Source: Jeotgalicoccus sp.
GTDB lineage: Bacteria > Bacillota > Bacilli > Staphylococcales > Salinicoccaceae
Direction: 5' to 3'
DNA: 18,888 nt
Assembly (NCBI GenBank): GCA_003513765.1
Contig: DONT01000010.1
Location: 171,944 to 190,831, forward strand
The notes beneath the pieces are model-generated. The model had not been told where the DNA came from. It saw nothing but the letters and a program-made list of their open reading frames with translations, and did no database searches. This document shows, piece after piece, positions 6,022-14,537 of this stretch. The stretch's first letter is position 1; the number at the start of each line of letters is the position of its first letter. The position numbers and the translations under genes were made by a program.

Positions 6022-7508
6022 TGAAAAATAACATTTTGTTAAAAGGACTGGACTTATCTTATAGCAAAGAAGCAAAAGGTTTTAAAGAACGCATGTTTGG
6101 CCATGCGGGCTCCATACATCTTAAAAATATTAACATTCATTTATATGAAGGCGAAGTACTTGGACTTTTAAGTGATGCTGAGACTTTGTTCTATATTAAG
6201 GAAGTACTGTCCGGTACTTTAAACCCTGTTACAGGGAAAGTTAAAACACATGGCGGCATATTGAGCCTCGATGTGATGGATCATATTAATAATCCATTCT
6301 CCCTGAGCTTCTTTATCGAAGAATTACTGGAGGAATATAAAAGCGGCAAGGAGTTTCAGACTGCGGTTGAACTGCTGCACAATAAGCCAGTTATCCGCAA
6401 TAATCTTACTAAAAAATTAAAGGATTTAAGCCGCAAGCAGCTGGCTCATATTCTGCTTGAAATCTCGGGGTTAATCGATGCTGAAGTAATTATCTATACT
6501 AATTTCCACGAACATCTTGAAGATTTAAACAAGTTTCGCAGCACTGTGAACATGCATGAACAAAACGGCAGGGGTATTCTGCTTTTAGAAACATCACTGG
6601 AACCTATAGAGAAAATGGCAAACTATTTCACCTGGATCAGCTACGGGCAAATTCGTTTTGAAGGCAGTGTCGAACAGGGTGTTGAGAGTTACCATAAGTA
6701 TCTCCGGGATAAAAGCATGGTCAAAAATATTGAGCAGGAAGCGCTGTTTGATCTTGAATGGAAAAGACATGTTTACGAGGACGAGATGTACAGTGAAAAC
6801 TTTAAGCGTCTTGGCAAGCAGCAGGCTTCAGTACTCGACAATATCAATATTCGTAAAATTATTGTGACACTTGTACTGGCATTCCTGATGGTGCTGTCGG
6901 CTCTCGTTATATTTATGAATATTTCATTTATAGGGGAATCACCGACATTTACAGAGGAGCAGCAAAACCTTAATGAAGAAGTGACATCAGAACGTCTGTC
7001 ATATGTATTTGTAAACAGAGACGGGCTTGAAATTGACGGCACAACGCTGCCGCAGTATACACTTCTTGAAGTGACAGCTGCTGATGAAGAGACATATACC
7101 GTAAATTACGGGGGTAATGAAAAAACAGTAAACCGTAATGAAGTGATTTACTTCAATCCGGCAAGTCTGTATACAGAAGAAGATTTTATGAACCTGCTTC
7201 AATATGCGAGTCCGGTAATTCAGAATAACTATCTTTTTTACTCAAATTATTTAAACGGTGACCGGGACTTCCTTGAAGCCAATATTACATTTGATGTTCT
7301 GGATGAGAATCACGGCAGCGTGGCAGGCATTCCAATTACCTATCATTTTTCAAGAGATACTGTATTCTCCATGGAATTTGAAGGTGCTGAAAATAATAAG
7401 ATTACCGAAGATTTAAATCTAACTGGTGAAGTGACTATTTTCAGAGTGGATGAAGGATTTATGATTTACGACAGTGTTCAGAATAACTGGAATTATTTGA
7501 GAAGGTAG
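6021..7508 (+). CDS. TagH-like protein with a degenerate ABC ATPase domain
   Basis: Architecture follows the teichoic-acid exporter ATPase TagH. An ABC-type domain (about 1-230) is followed by a linker, one membrane helix (278-300) and an extracellular region with an SH3-like stretch near 325-380. Homology shows in LKNINIHLYEGEVLGLL (34-50) and in EPIEKMANYFTWISYGQIRF (194-213), which match TagH around its Walker A lead-in and post-H-loop region. Every catalytic motif is changed. The Walker A slot reads SDAETLFY (51-58) with no GKS/T. The signature slot is LSRKQ (136-140). The Walker B slot is VIIYTNF (156-162) with no D-E pair. The H-loop slot is LLLETS (187-192) with T for H. ATP hydrolysis by this subunit is therefore unlikely. 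The start overlaps the yfhH stop, and the permease follows by 10 bases. Reading frame and codon use look intact, so it is not an obvious pseudogene. Confidence 0.82.
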   Translation: MKNNILLKGLDLSYSKEAKGFKERMFGHAGSIHLKNINIHLYEGEVLGLLSDAETLFYIKEVLSGTLNPVTGKVKTHGGILSLDVMDHINNPFSLSFFIEELLEEYKSGKEFQTAVELLHNKPVIRNNLTKKLKDLSRKQLAHILLEISGLIDAEVIIYTNFHEHLEDLNKFRSTVNMHEQNGRGILLLETSLEPIEKMANYFTWISYGQIRFEGSVEQGVESYHKYLRDKSMVKNIEQEALFDLEWKRHVYEDEMYSENFKRLGKQQASVLDNINIRKIIVTLVLAFLMVLSALVIFMNISFIGESPTFTEEQQNLNEEVTSERLSYVFVNRDGLEIDGTTLPQYTLLEVTAADEETYTVNYGGNEKTVNRNEVIYFNPASLYTEEDFMNLLQYASPVIQNNYLFYSNYLNGDRDFLEANITFDVLDENHGSVAGIPITYHFSRDTVFSMEFEGAENNKITEDLNLTGEVTIFRVDEGFMIYDSVQNNWNYLRR

Positions 7509-7518
7509 GTGCGCGGAT

Positions 7519-8280
7519 ATGAATTACAGAGTTAAATACTTGCTTAGACGCGTATTCAGACAGGCTGACAGATTTACGCTGTTAAACTTAACGCCTGTGC
7601 TCATTTATATTGCGGGGCTTGTGCTGCTTTTCATCGGTTTTATGACTGTTGAAGACAGTACGATGGTCCGCATTCTGTACGGAACAGTAGGTTTTATGGC
7701 TGCGGTATGGATATTCAGTATGGTAATTCTGAATAAGAATGAAGCGTACGTTAAAGATTCTATTTTAAAAGTAAATTATATACCGCTGTATTTACGAATA
7801 CTGCCGACGATGATTTACCAGACAATTATGTTTATGATTTTTATAACGATGTACAGCGCCTTTACAGCACTGTTCGTCGATAACTGGATGATGAATATAT
7901 ACTCCCTTTTGTATTACATACTCCTCGGAGTTATTCTTGTTATTCCATTTACGATGTTATTCTTAGGTGTATCGCTGCACATTAATACAAATAAGATTAA
8001 TCCGGTGCTGTTTGTTATCATCGTTTTAATCGTTCCGGTATTTTATTTGCCGGAGCAGCTGCCGGCTGCAGTGGAGAATATCTTCAGTCTGAATCCATTT
8101 TACTATGTGATTAACGGATTGCAGAATAACGCAATTCATCAGGCATGGTCTGTAAACCGTCTGCCTTTTGATGTACTCTACGTTACACAGGTCGCTATTC
8201 TTTATTTATGGATGTTCGAAGCGTATAACAACATGAAAATTAAATTATACAATGAAAAAAACAGCATGCCTGAATCATAG
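7519..8280 (+). CDS. TagG-like ABC-2 type permease
   Basis: A 253-residue protein with six hydrophobic segments at about 22-43, 49-71, 94-119, 127-153, 161-177 and 217-233. The C-terminal stretch FSLNPFYYVINGLQNNAIHQAW followed by a last helix and WMFE resembles TagG, the wall teichoic acid export permease (NPF-Y and WFFE-like end). It is a little shorter than typical TagG. An AAGGTAGGTG site precedes the ATG. With the degenerate TagH-like protein just upstream it forms a probable envelope complex, but the exported substrate is unknown and the partner seems unable to hydrolyse ATP. The last codons and stop lie inside a bidirectional terminator hairpin. Confidence 0.78.
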   Translation: MNYRVKYLLRRVFRQADRFTLLNLTPVLIYIAGLVLLFIGFMTVEDSTMVRILYGTVGFMAAVWIFSMVILNKNEAYVKDSILKVNYIPLYLRILPTMIYQTIMFMIFITMYSAFTALFVDNWMMNIYSLLYYILLGVILVIPFTMLFLGVSLHINTNKINPVLFVIIVLIVPVFYLPEQLPAAVENIFSLNPFYYVINGLQNNAIHQAWSVNRLPFDVLYVTQVAILYLWMFEAYNNMKIKLYNEKNSMPES

Positions 8281-8295
8281 GCATGCTGTCATTTT
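8255..8295. terminator. Bidirectional terminator between tagG-like and yfhP genes
   Basis: A perfect 11-bp stem ACAGCATGCCT/AGGCATGCTGT (8261-8271 with 8279-8289) has a seven-base loop. It is preceded by A6 (a T-run for minus-strand transcripts) and followed by CATTTT. The stop codon of the permease gene (8278-8280) lies in the loop and stem. Confidence 0.88.
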
Positions 8296-9271
8296 AATTA
8301 CTGGCTAATTTTTGCTGCAGTTTACTTTCTGAATACACCCATCCGGTGTAGCTCGACTGAACTTCGTAATCATCCTTATCAAGATGCATAATACAGACAA
8401 AGGGATAATGTCCATCTTTTAAATATCTGAGATCGATATATCTGACTTCCACCGTATCCTCGCTTAATTCTTTAATTTCATAACGGTATATTGAGGAGAA
8501 GAAGGTGAAGGACATAAAGTTTTTATCGTCTTTGACGGCTTCGAATAATTCTCCTTCCAAGGGCCCAATCTTATCAAAGCGGTCGTAAAATACAACCTGG
8601 CCTTTAAACGTACGGCCGACATAATAAGCATCTTCTGCAACGACTACGACCCGCCATTCATTGAAGCGGATAGTCGGCAGACAGAAAACGCGGGTAATTT
8701 GATCATTCGGCAGCCGCTGTTTTATCTTATTAATTAAATACTTTTGATAAATAAATCGTGCAATGTAGTAAAGAATCAGTGCAGCATATAATATAATAAA
8801 TAGTGTAACCGGGTTAAAGCCGATAAACCACAATATAAAGTATGCGATATGCATGACGATCATTGGAATATCGATAGTGTTTATAAACCCGAGCTGCAGC
8901 CAGGTATGATTGAACGGCCGGAGCGCCTGAGTGCCGTACGCATTAAATATATCCGAGAACACGTGAAGAGACACCGCAAACAGCGACCATAAATACATAT
9001 TGACGAACGGCAGATCGAAAAGCAGACTGCTTAATACAGCGAGTAAGAGCGGCCAGATAAAAAGAGTAAACGGCAGAGAGTGTGTAATTCCTCTGTGATT
9101 TTTAATATATACAGCATTATTTTTCATTTTTAAGACAGTATCGAGGTCTGGAATAAGGGATGCACCGACTACTGTCGTAATAAATCCGGCAGAAACTGGA
9201 TCTACGGCAGGATCGATGTGGGCGAGACCAACAATCGTACCGCCCATTAATGTATGTGTTAATGTATCCAT
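8294..9271 (-). CDS. yfhP: YfhP-type membrane protein (YdjM/DUF457 metal-dependent hydrolase family)
   Basis: A 325-residue membrane protein. The N-terminus MDTLTHTLMGG, a PDLD motif (41-44), HRGITHS (59-65) and SLHVFSD (101-107) give the histidine and aspartate pattern of YdjM-type proteins, often called membrane-bound metal-dependent hydrolases. Hydrophobic helices run through about residues 9-180. The C-terminal 140 residues are soluble and strand-rich (for example EVRYIDLRYL). In B. subtilis YfhP lies beside mutY (yfhQ) and has been described as affecting its expression; the biochemical activity is unproven. GGAGTGA precedes the ATG. It is divergent from mutY across 64 bp. Confidence 0.88.
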   Translation of the reverse strand: MDTLTHTLMGGTIVGLAHIDPAVDPVSAGFITTVVGASLIPDLDTVLKMKNNAVYIKNHRGITHSLPFTLFIWPLLLAVLSSLLFDLPFVNMYLWSLFAVSLHVFSDIFNAYGTQALRPFNHTWLQLGFINTIDIPMIVMHIAYFILWFIGFNPVTLFIILYAALILYYIARFIYQKYLINKIKQRLPNDQITRVFCLPTIRFNEWRVVVVAEDAYYVGRTFKGQVVFYDRFDKIGPLEGELFEAVKDDKNFMSFTFFSSIYRYEIKELSEDTVEVRYIDLRYLKDGHYPFVCIMHLDKDDYEVQSSYTGWVYSESKLQQKLASN

Positions 9272-9335
9272 GATTTCACTCCGTTTCAGTACGGCATTTT
9301 ATTTATAAATATATTTTAAAAAGGTGAGTTTTTAA

Positions 9336-10373
9336 ATGTTTAAAAGACCGGTATTTAATAATACATTACTTAATTGGTATCAGGCAAATAAAAGAGAACT
9401 GCCGTGGCGGGAGACTTCAGATCCCTTTAAAATATGGCTCAGCGAGGTCATGCTTCAGCAAACTCAAGTCATTACTGTTATACCCTATTTTGAGAAATTT
9501 ATAACAAAGTACGAGAACCTCGATGCCTTGGCAGACGCAGATGAACAGGCTCTTTTAAAGGACTGGGAAGGACTCGGTTATTACAATAGAATCCGCAATT
9601 TTCAGCATGCAGTAAAAGAAGTGCAGGAGAAATATGATTCAAAAGTACCGGATCGTCCGGAAGAATTTTTTAAGCTGAAAGGTGTCGGGCCGTATATTGG
9701 AGGGGCAGTGCAGAGTATTGCTTTTAACAATCAGCTTGCTGCTGTCGACGGCAATGTGCTCCGGGTCATGTCGAGGCTGAACCGCGACGGCAGGGATATG
9801 ACTAAAGCAAGTGTGCAGAAAGATGTAAAACACTTTATTGAAAAAGATATGCCGCTGGAAGCAGGAGACTTTAACCAGGCTTTAATGGAACTCGGGGCGA
9901 CAATCTGTACGCCGCGTACTCCTAAATGTGTCATCTGTCCGGTTAAAGAACATTGTGAAGCGCTGAAAGCAAACGAAGTAATGCAGTATCCGCTGAAAAA
10001 GAAACAGAAAGCAAAAGCGGAATATTACTATAACGTCTATTTCATTTTGAACGATAAAGATGAAATTCTCCTCATTAAACAGGAGGATGACTTATTAAAA
10101 GGAATGTATGAGCTGCCGAGATTCGATGTGGATACTTCACTCGAATCAATTGAGGAAAAATATGATTTGCGGCTCTCCCAGCCGGGGGCGCCAATCGGTG
10201 ATTATAAACACGTTTTTACTCATAAAATATGGTATATGGAAGGCTATGTTGTTTATACAGCGAATGAGCATGAGAATTTTATCCCGCTTAAAGATGTTAA
10301 AAAACTTCCGATGAGTGTAGCAATGCAGAAAATGATTAATTTAATTAATACAGCGCCGGATTCCGAACTGTAA
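9336..10373 (+). CDS. mutY: A/G-specific adenine DNA glycosylase MutY
   Basis: Removes adenine paired with 8-oxoguanine, preventing G:C to T:A mutations. The 345-residue product shows catalytic E37 (WLSEVMLQQT), the helix-hairpin-helix LKGVGPYIGGA (114-124), catalytic D138 (AAVDGNVLRV) and a 4Fe-4S cluster site C191-x6-C198-x2-C201-x5-C207. A Nudix-like 8-oxoG recognition domain covers about 228-340. The recognition loop reads F294-T-H, where the Geobacillus enzyme has F-S-H, a conservative change. AAGGTGAG lies before the ATG. It is divergent from yfhP as in Bacillus. There is no obvious terminator before the ntdP promoter. Confidence 0.96.
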   Translation: MFKRPVFNNTLLNWYQANKRELPWRETSDPFKIWLSEVMLQQTQVITVIPYFEKFITKYENLDALADADEQALLKDWEGLGYYNRIRNFQHAVKEVQEKYDSKVPDRPEEFFKLKGVGPYIGGAVQSIAFNNQLAAVDGNVLRVMSRLNRDGRDMTKASVQKDVKHFIEKDMPLEAGDFNQALMELGATICTPRTPKCVICPVKEHCEALKANEVMQYPLKKKQKAKAEYYYNVYFILNDKDEILLIKQEDDLLKGMYELPRFDVDTSLESIEEKYDLRLSQPGAPIGDYKHVFTHKIWYMEGYVVYTANEHENFIPLKDVKKLPMSVAMQKMINLINTAPDSEL

Positions 10374-10395
10374 ATTTTTAATAATAATGCTGTTA

Positions 10396-10404
10396 TGCTA
10401 TACT
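10396..10404 (+). promoter_or_regulatory. Extended -10 promoter of ntdP
   Basis: TGCTATACT is an extended -10 element (TG-N-TATACT) 34 bases before the chosen ATG at 10438. The -35 region is only a T-rich stretch. Confidence 0.5.
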
Positions 10405-10437
10405 GTTAACGTAAATAATAAAGGTGGTGGCAGTATT

Positions 10438-10974
10438 ATGGTGATGGAATCCATCCCAAAAGAGGGAAGCAAGATGAGGATTCAAAGCTATAAGCATGAT
10501 GGTAAAATCCACCGGGTATGGAGTGAAACGACGATCTTGAAAGGCACGGATCACGTCGTGATTGGTGGTAATAATCGTACGCTCGTTACAGAAAGCGACG
10601 GACGAAAATGGGTGACGCGTGAACCTGCAATCGTTTATTTCCACAAAGATTTTTGGTTTAATGTCATTTGCATGTTCAGAGATGACGGAGTTTATTATTA
10701 CTGCAACTTATCTTCACCATATGCCTGCGACGAAGAAGGTATTAAATATATCGATTACGACCTGGATATAAAAGTATATCCGGACGGCAAGTATCATCTG
10801 CTGGATGAAGATGAATATAAAGTGCACCGCAGTAAAATGAATTATCCGGAGAGCATTGATGCGATATTAAAACATCAGGTCGATGAACTTCAGCAGTGGA
10901 TTGAACAAAAAAAAGGGCCATTCGCTCCAGATTTTATAAAGGTATGGCACCATCGTTTTAATAATGAACATTAA
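10438..10974 (+). CDS. ntdP: Nucleoside tri-/diphosphatase (Ntdp, UPF0374/DUF402; YgaC-like)
   Basis: Hydrolyses nucleoside tri- and diphosphates. S. aureus SA1684 is the characterised relative and the resemblance is close along the whole 178 residues: ESIPKEG at the start, HDGKIHRVWSETTILKGTDH (20-39), YYYCNLSSPYACDEE, then D106-Y-D-L-D-I-K and the ending WIEQKKGPFAPDFIKVW. The acidic DYDLD cluster is the probable divalent-metal site. A frame open to an ATG at 10387 adds 17 codons, but AAGGTGGTG lies 8 bases before the ATG at 10438, and relatives start there. It keeps its conserved place before the YgaD/Sav1866 exporter gene. Confidence 0.94.
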   Translation: MVMESIPKEGSKMRIQSYKHDGKIHRVWSETTILKGTDHVVIGGNNRTLVTESDGRKWVTREPAIVYFHKDFWFNVICMFRDDGVYYYCNLSSPYACDEEGIKYIDYDLDIKVYPDGKYHLLDEDEYKVHRSKMNYPESIDAILKHQVDELQQWIEQKKGPFAPDFIKVWHHRFNNEH

Positions 10975-11012
10975 CCAATCGGCGAAACGTTGATTGGTTT
11001 TACTAATTTTTT
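10973..11012 (+). terminator. Terminator after ntdP, abutting the exporter ribosome site
   Basis: Stem AACCAATC/GATTGGTT (10973-10980 with 10992-10999) with an 11-base loop is followed by TTACTAATTTTTT. The GGAGG of the next gene begins at 11013, directly after the T-run, so no promoter fits between them. Confidence 0.75.
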
Positions 11013-11024
11013 GGAGGAACATAA

Positions 11025-12761
11025 ATGATCAGACGCTATATGAAATTTGTTAAGCCGTATTACGGTATTATTGGTTTAACAATTTTAATCGGTATACTGA
11101 AATTTGGTATTCCGCTTCTTATTCCGTTACTTGTCGCATACGCTATAGACGGAATTATTCTTGCTGACGGACTGGCATACGATGAGCGGATCAGAATACT
11201 TGTTCAGGTATTGCTTGTTTTTGCAGTCGTATTCGTAGTTATAAGACCCCCGGTAGAATTCTTCAGACAATATTTAGCCCAGCGCACAAGCAATAAAATT
11301 CTATACGATATAAGAAAGAAATTATATGGTCACCTGCAGATGCTGAGTGCCAAATTCTATTCAAATAATAAAGTAGGGGAAGTTATCTCTCGTGTAATTA
11401 ACGACGTGGAGCAGACCAAAGACTTTATTATGACCGGCCTGATGAATGTCTGGCTCGACCTCGTTACTATTATTATCGCTCTGATTATAATGTTTAACTT
11501 AAACGTTGAACTGGCTTTCGTTTCAATGTTAATTTTCCCATTTTATATTTTTGGTGTCTGGTTCTTCTTCGGCAGACTGAGAGCGAAAACAAGAAACCGT
11601 TCGCAGGCGCTGGCTGAAGTACAAGGTTTTCTGCATGAAAGAGTGCAGGGAATTAACGTTGTCAAAAGCTTTGCGATTGAAAACCATGAAGAAGAAAGAT
11701 TCGATAAAAAAAATAATAACTTCTTAACAAAAGCACTGGATCATTCACGCTGGACAGCTTACAGCTTTATGGTTGTTAATACGATTACGGATATTGGGCC
11801 GCTGCTTGTAATTGGTTATGGTACATTCCTTGTTCTGAACGAAAACTTAACAGTCGGTGTACTTGCGGCATTCGTAGCATATCTGGAAAGATTATATGGT
11901 CCGCTCAGAAGATTAGTATCTTCATCAACTGCACTGACTCAAAGTATTGCCTCAATGGACAGAGTATTTGGACTTTTTGATGTACCTTATGATGTAAAAG
12001 ATAAAGAAGGCGCCCGTCAGATTAAAGATGTTAAAGGTCATATAGAAATCGGCAATGTTTCATTTAAATACGATGAAAATGATAATGATATCCTGAAAAA
12101 TATCAACCTGGATATCGCAGTCGGAGAGACTGTGGCATTTGTCGGAATGAGCGGGGGCGGTAAATCGTCACTCGTGTCGTTAATTCCAAGATTTTACGAT
12201 GTCACAGCCGGCAGCATTAAAATCGACGGTCAGGATATAAGGGATGTTACAGTCCGGTCATTAAGAGATAATCTCGGTATTGTGATGCAGGATAATATAC
12301 TTTTCTCAGATTCTATAAAGGAAAATATCCTCCTTGCTAAGCCGGATGCAACAGAAGAGGAAGTTATTCTCGCTGCACAGCGTGCCAATGCACATGAATT
12401 TATAATGAATTTAGATGAAGGCTATGATACAACAGTCGGTGAGCGCGGTGTGAAATTGTCCGGTGGACAGAAGCAGCGTATCGCTATTGCACGTGTATTC
12501 CTTAAAAATCCGCCGATTTTAATTCTGGATGAAGCGACAAGTGCACTGGATCTGGAAAGCGAGAGCATTATTCAAGATACTTTAGATAAGCTGTCATCTG
12601 ACAGAACGACACTGGTTGTTGCACACAGACTGTCAACTGTCACTAATGCAGATAAAATTGTCGTTATTGAAAACGGTCAGATTTCAGAAGTGGGTACACA
12701 TACCGAACTGATGAAACGAAACGGCGCTTACAAAAACTTGTACGATATTCAAGGTTTATAA
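11025..12761 (+). CDS. Sav1866-type homodimeric multidrug ABC exporter (YgaD)
   Basis: A half-transporter of 578 residues, the same length as S. aureus Sav1866, the structurally solved exporter, with close identity throughout. The membrane domain (about 1-320) has six helices and the RQYLAQ-TSNKILYDIRKKLY coupling region. The ATPase domain holds Walker A GMSGGGKS (374-381), Q-loop Q422, the signature LSGGQ (478-482), Walker B ILILDE with D502 and catalytic E503, and H-loop H534. It is fully competent, unlike the ABC-like protein at 6021-7508. It probably exports hydrophobic drugs or lipids as a homodimer. GGAGG lies before the ATG. The glycosylase gene follows by 15 bases and is likely cotranscribed. 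Confidence 0.96.
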   Translation: MIRRYMKFVKPYYGIIGLTILIGILKFGIPLLIPLLVAYAIDGIILADGLAYDERIRILVQVLLVFAVVFVVIRPPVEFFRQYLAQRTSNKILYDIRKKLYGHLQMLSAKFYSNNKVGEVISRVINDVEQTKDFIMTGLMNVWLDLVTIIIALIIMFNLNVELAFVSMLIFPFYIFGVWFFFGRLRAKTRNRSQALAEVQGFLHERVQGINVVKSFAIENHEEERFDKKNNNFLTKALDHSRWTAYSFMVVNTITDIGPLLVIGYGTFLVLNENLTVGVLAAFVAYLERLYGPLRRLVSSSTALTQSIASMDRVFGLFDVPYDVKDKEGARQIKDVKGHIEIGNVSFKYDENDNDILKNINLDIAVGETVAFVGMSGGGKSSLVSLIPRFYDVTAGSIKIDGQDIRDVTVRSLRDNLGIVMQDNILFSDSIKENILLAKPDATEEEVILAAQRANAHEFIMNLDEGYDTTVGERGVKLSGGQKQRIAIARVFLKNPPILILDEATSALDLESESIIQDTLDKLSSDRTTLVVAHRLSTVTNADKIVVIENGQISEVGTHTELMKRNGAYKNLYDIQGL

Positions 12762-12776
12762 AGGACTGACTTTTAA

Positions 12777-13385
12777 ATGAATTACTTAGATATAGATTTT
12801 TTAAGTGATAATACACTAGAAGCTGCCAGACAGCTGCTCGGTACAGAAGTTGTCACAGAGGTTGATGGTGAAATAACAAGCGGTTATATTACCGAAGTCG
12901 AGGCCTACCTCGGTTTAAATGATAAAGCAGCGCATACTTTTAACGGAGAGATAACGAAAAAGAATGCGATGATGTTTGAACCGTACGGCGATATATACGT
13001 ATACACAATGCACGGCCACAACTGTATGAATTTTGTAACGACGTCAGACCGCCCGGAAGGAATACTGATCCGGGGAATTGAACCGCATCAGGGTATCGAA
13101 GTTATGCAGAACAGGCGGGGTAAAGATACTGATTTAACGACCGGACCTGGTAAACTGACTAAAGCACTTGGTATTACGAGGGCGGAACATAACGGTACGA
13201 AGATTAACGGAGAAATAATCCATGTGCTGCCGGGTAAACAGCCAGCAGTAATTGAAGAGACTAAACGCATTGGAATTGATAATAAAGAAGAAGCTGTCGA
13301 TTACTTATACAGATTTATCGTTAAAGGCAATCCTCATATAAGTAAATTTAAAGGAAAAGCCGATATTAATAATGGATGGCAATAA
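12777..13385 (+). CDS. mpg: 3-methyladenine DNA glycosylase (AAG/MPG family)
   Basis: Excises alkylated and deaminated purines from DNA. The 202-residue product has the AAG fold signatures: LLGTEVV near the start, ITEVEAYLG (38-46) with E40 the likely water-activating residue by comparison with human AAG E125, DKAAHTFNG, YGDIYVYTMHGHNCMNFVT (70-88) and TTGPGKLTKALGIT (121-134). Length is usual for bacterial members. An AAAGGACTGA site precedes the ATG. In the B. subtilis arrangement the exporter is followed directly by ygaE, so this gene is an addition at that junction. A strong bidirectional terminator follows. Confidence 0.94.
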   Translation: MNYLDIDFLSDNTLEAARQLLGTEVVTEVDGEITSGYITEVEAYLGLNDKAAHTFNGEITKKNAMMFEPYGDIYVYTMHGHNCMNFVTTSDRPEGILIRGIEPHQGIEVMQNRRGKDTDLTTGPGKLTKALGITRAEHNGTKINGEIIHVLPGKQPAVIEETKRIGIDNKEEAVDYLYRFIVKGNPHISKFKGKADINNGWQ

Positions 13386-13418
13386 AAAAACTGCGGGGAA
13401 GCTCCCCGCAGTTTTTTT
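13384..13418. terminator. Bidirectional terminator between mpg and the FUSC gene
   Basis: A stem CTGCGGGGA/TCCCCGCAG (13391-13399 with 13403-13411) is flanked by A7 and T7, so it works on both strands. The stop codon of the minus-strand gene (13417-13419) lies at the end of the T-run. Confidence 0.93.
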
Positions 13419-14526
13419 ATATATCTAAAGTTTCATCCTGTATATCAATTTTGTTGTTCTCGGTATGATAGCTGAAGAAACTGTTGGCCAGTCTGTCGAC
13501 ACGGTCAACCGAACGTGAGTATTCATGCAGTGATGTAATAATCTCCAGAATGTTTTCAAAGCGGAGTTTATCGTCTTCATCAGTCAGCTGCGAGTACTCT
13601 TTAAGAAAATGTTCCATTAAGCTCATTTCAAAATAGTGCGAGCCTTCCACATAAAGCTCTGATGTTTCAGGTTTAATTTTTTCAGTGAATTTCATAAACA
13701 CCTGTTCGTGATAAGCCATCATTTCATCCATTTCAATACGGATATGATATTTTAAATCGTCCGGCAGATGTTTGTAATCATTTTCGTAACGGTTAATACG
13801 TTTCAGCAGATTGTATGCTTGTCTCGTCGAAGCAATTAAATGCTTGAACAGAACTTTACGTCTGTGATCGCCAAACCGCTGCTTTTTAAACAGGTTACGT
13901 TCTTCTTTATACCATGAATACATGGTTTCCAGTTTTGTAACACGTTTTTGAAGTTGTTCAAGATCCTTTTTAACATTTTGTGATTCAGTGACTGAGTTCA
14001 GTTCGAGACGCATCCACTTAAAAATGTCATTCGCGATATTAAAACAGTTATGATACATTTTCGTTTCATAACGGGGCGGTATAAAGACCAGATTGACGAG
14101 CAGTGAAACGAGAACACCAATCATCACAAGCGAGAAACGCGTGCCGGCAACAATCAGAAAGTCAGTTGTGCCGAGATCAGCACCAAAAGGTACATCCATT
14201 ATTGCAACAACGGTAATGACTGCAAGAGTCGATACACTTTGTAATTTAAAGAATAAAAGCATCGCGAGCACTAATATTACAGTCAGTCCGATAATCAGCA
14301 CATTGCTGCCAAAGAGCAGCACCATGACAATTGCGGAAATTGCTCCGATCGTATTACCTCTGAATTGGTTCCAGGTCGTTTCAAGAGAACGGTATACATT
14401 AGGCTGCAATGCATTGACCGCAGCAATTCCGGCGATAAGTGCCGGTGTTAAGCCGATTTGGTTTGTAATTAAGAAAGTTAAAACAACGGCTATACCCGTT
14501 TTTAATACTCTAGCACCAAAACGCAT
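13417..14526 (-). CDS. FUSC / aromatic acid exporter family protein (YgaE-like)
   Basis: The 369-residue protein has an N-terminal membrane half with about five hydrophobic segments (roughly 8-42, 58-75, 77-95, 99-116 and 124-149). A helical cytoplasmic half (160-350) includes a probable coiled coil around 185-215 (KKDLEQLQKRVTKLETMY). This is the plan of the ArAE_1/FUSC-like proteins such as B. subtilis YgaE. The substrate is unknown; aromatic acid efflux is a family label, not shown here. AGGAGTT precedes the ATG and overlaps the gsaB stop region. It lies 11 bp after gsaB, so the two form an operon as the gene order in B. subtilis also suggests. Confidence 0.85.
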   Translation of the reverse strand: MRFGARVLKTGIAVVLTFLITNQIGLTPALIAGIAAVNALQPNVYRSLETTWNQFRGNTIGAISAIVMVLLFGSNVLIIGLTVILVLAMLLFFKLQSVSTLAVITVVAIMDVPFGADLGTTDFLIVAGTRFSLVMIGVLVSLLVNLVFIPPRYETKMYHNCFNIANDIFKWMRLELNSVTESQNVKKDLEQLQKRVTKLETMYSWYKEERNLFKKQRFGDHRRKVLFKHLIASTRQAYNLLKRINRYENDYKHLPDDLKYHIRIEMDEMMAYHEQVFMKFTEKIKPETSELYVEGSHYFEMSLMEHFLKEYSQLTDEDDKLRFENILEIITSLHEYSRSVDRVDRLANSFFSYHTENNKIDIQDETLDI

Positions 14527-14537
14527 GGCACCAACTC

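Noticed and set aside
6021..7508. Calling the TagH-like gene a pseudogene
   Set aside because: The frame is open over 495 codons, starts and stops are coupled to both neighbours, and the non-catalytic TagH features are kept. Only the catalytic motifs are changed.
10387..10437. 17-codon N-terminal extension of ntdP
   Set aside because: It would place the promoter and the AAGGTGGTG ribosome site inside the coding region; relatives begin at the later ATG.
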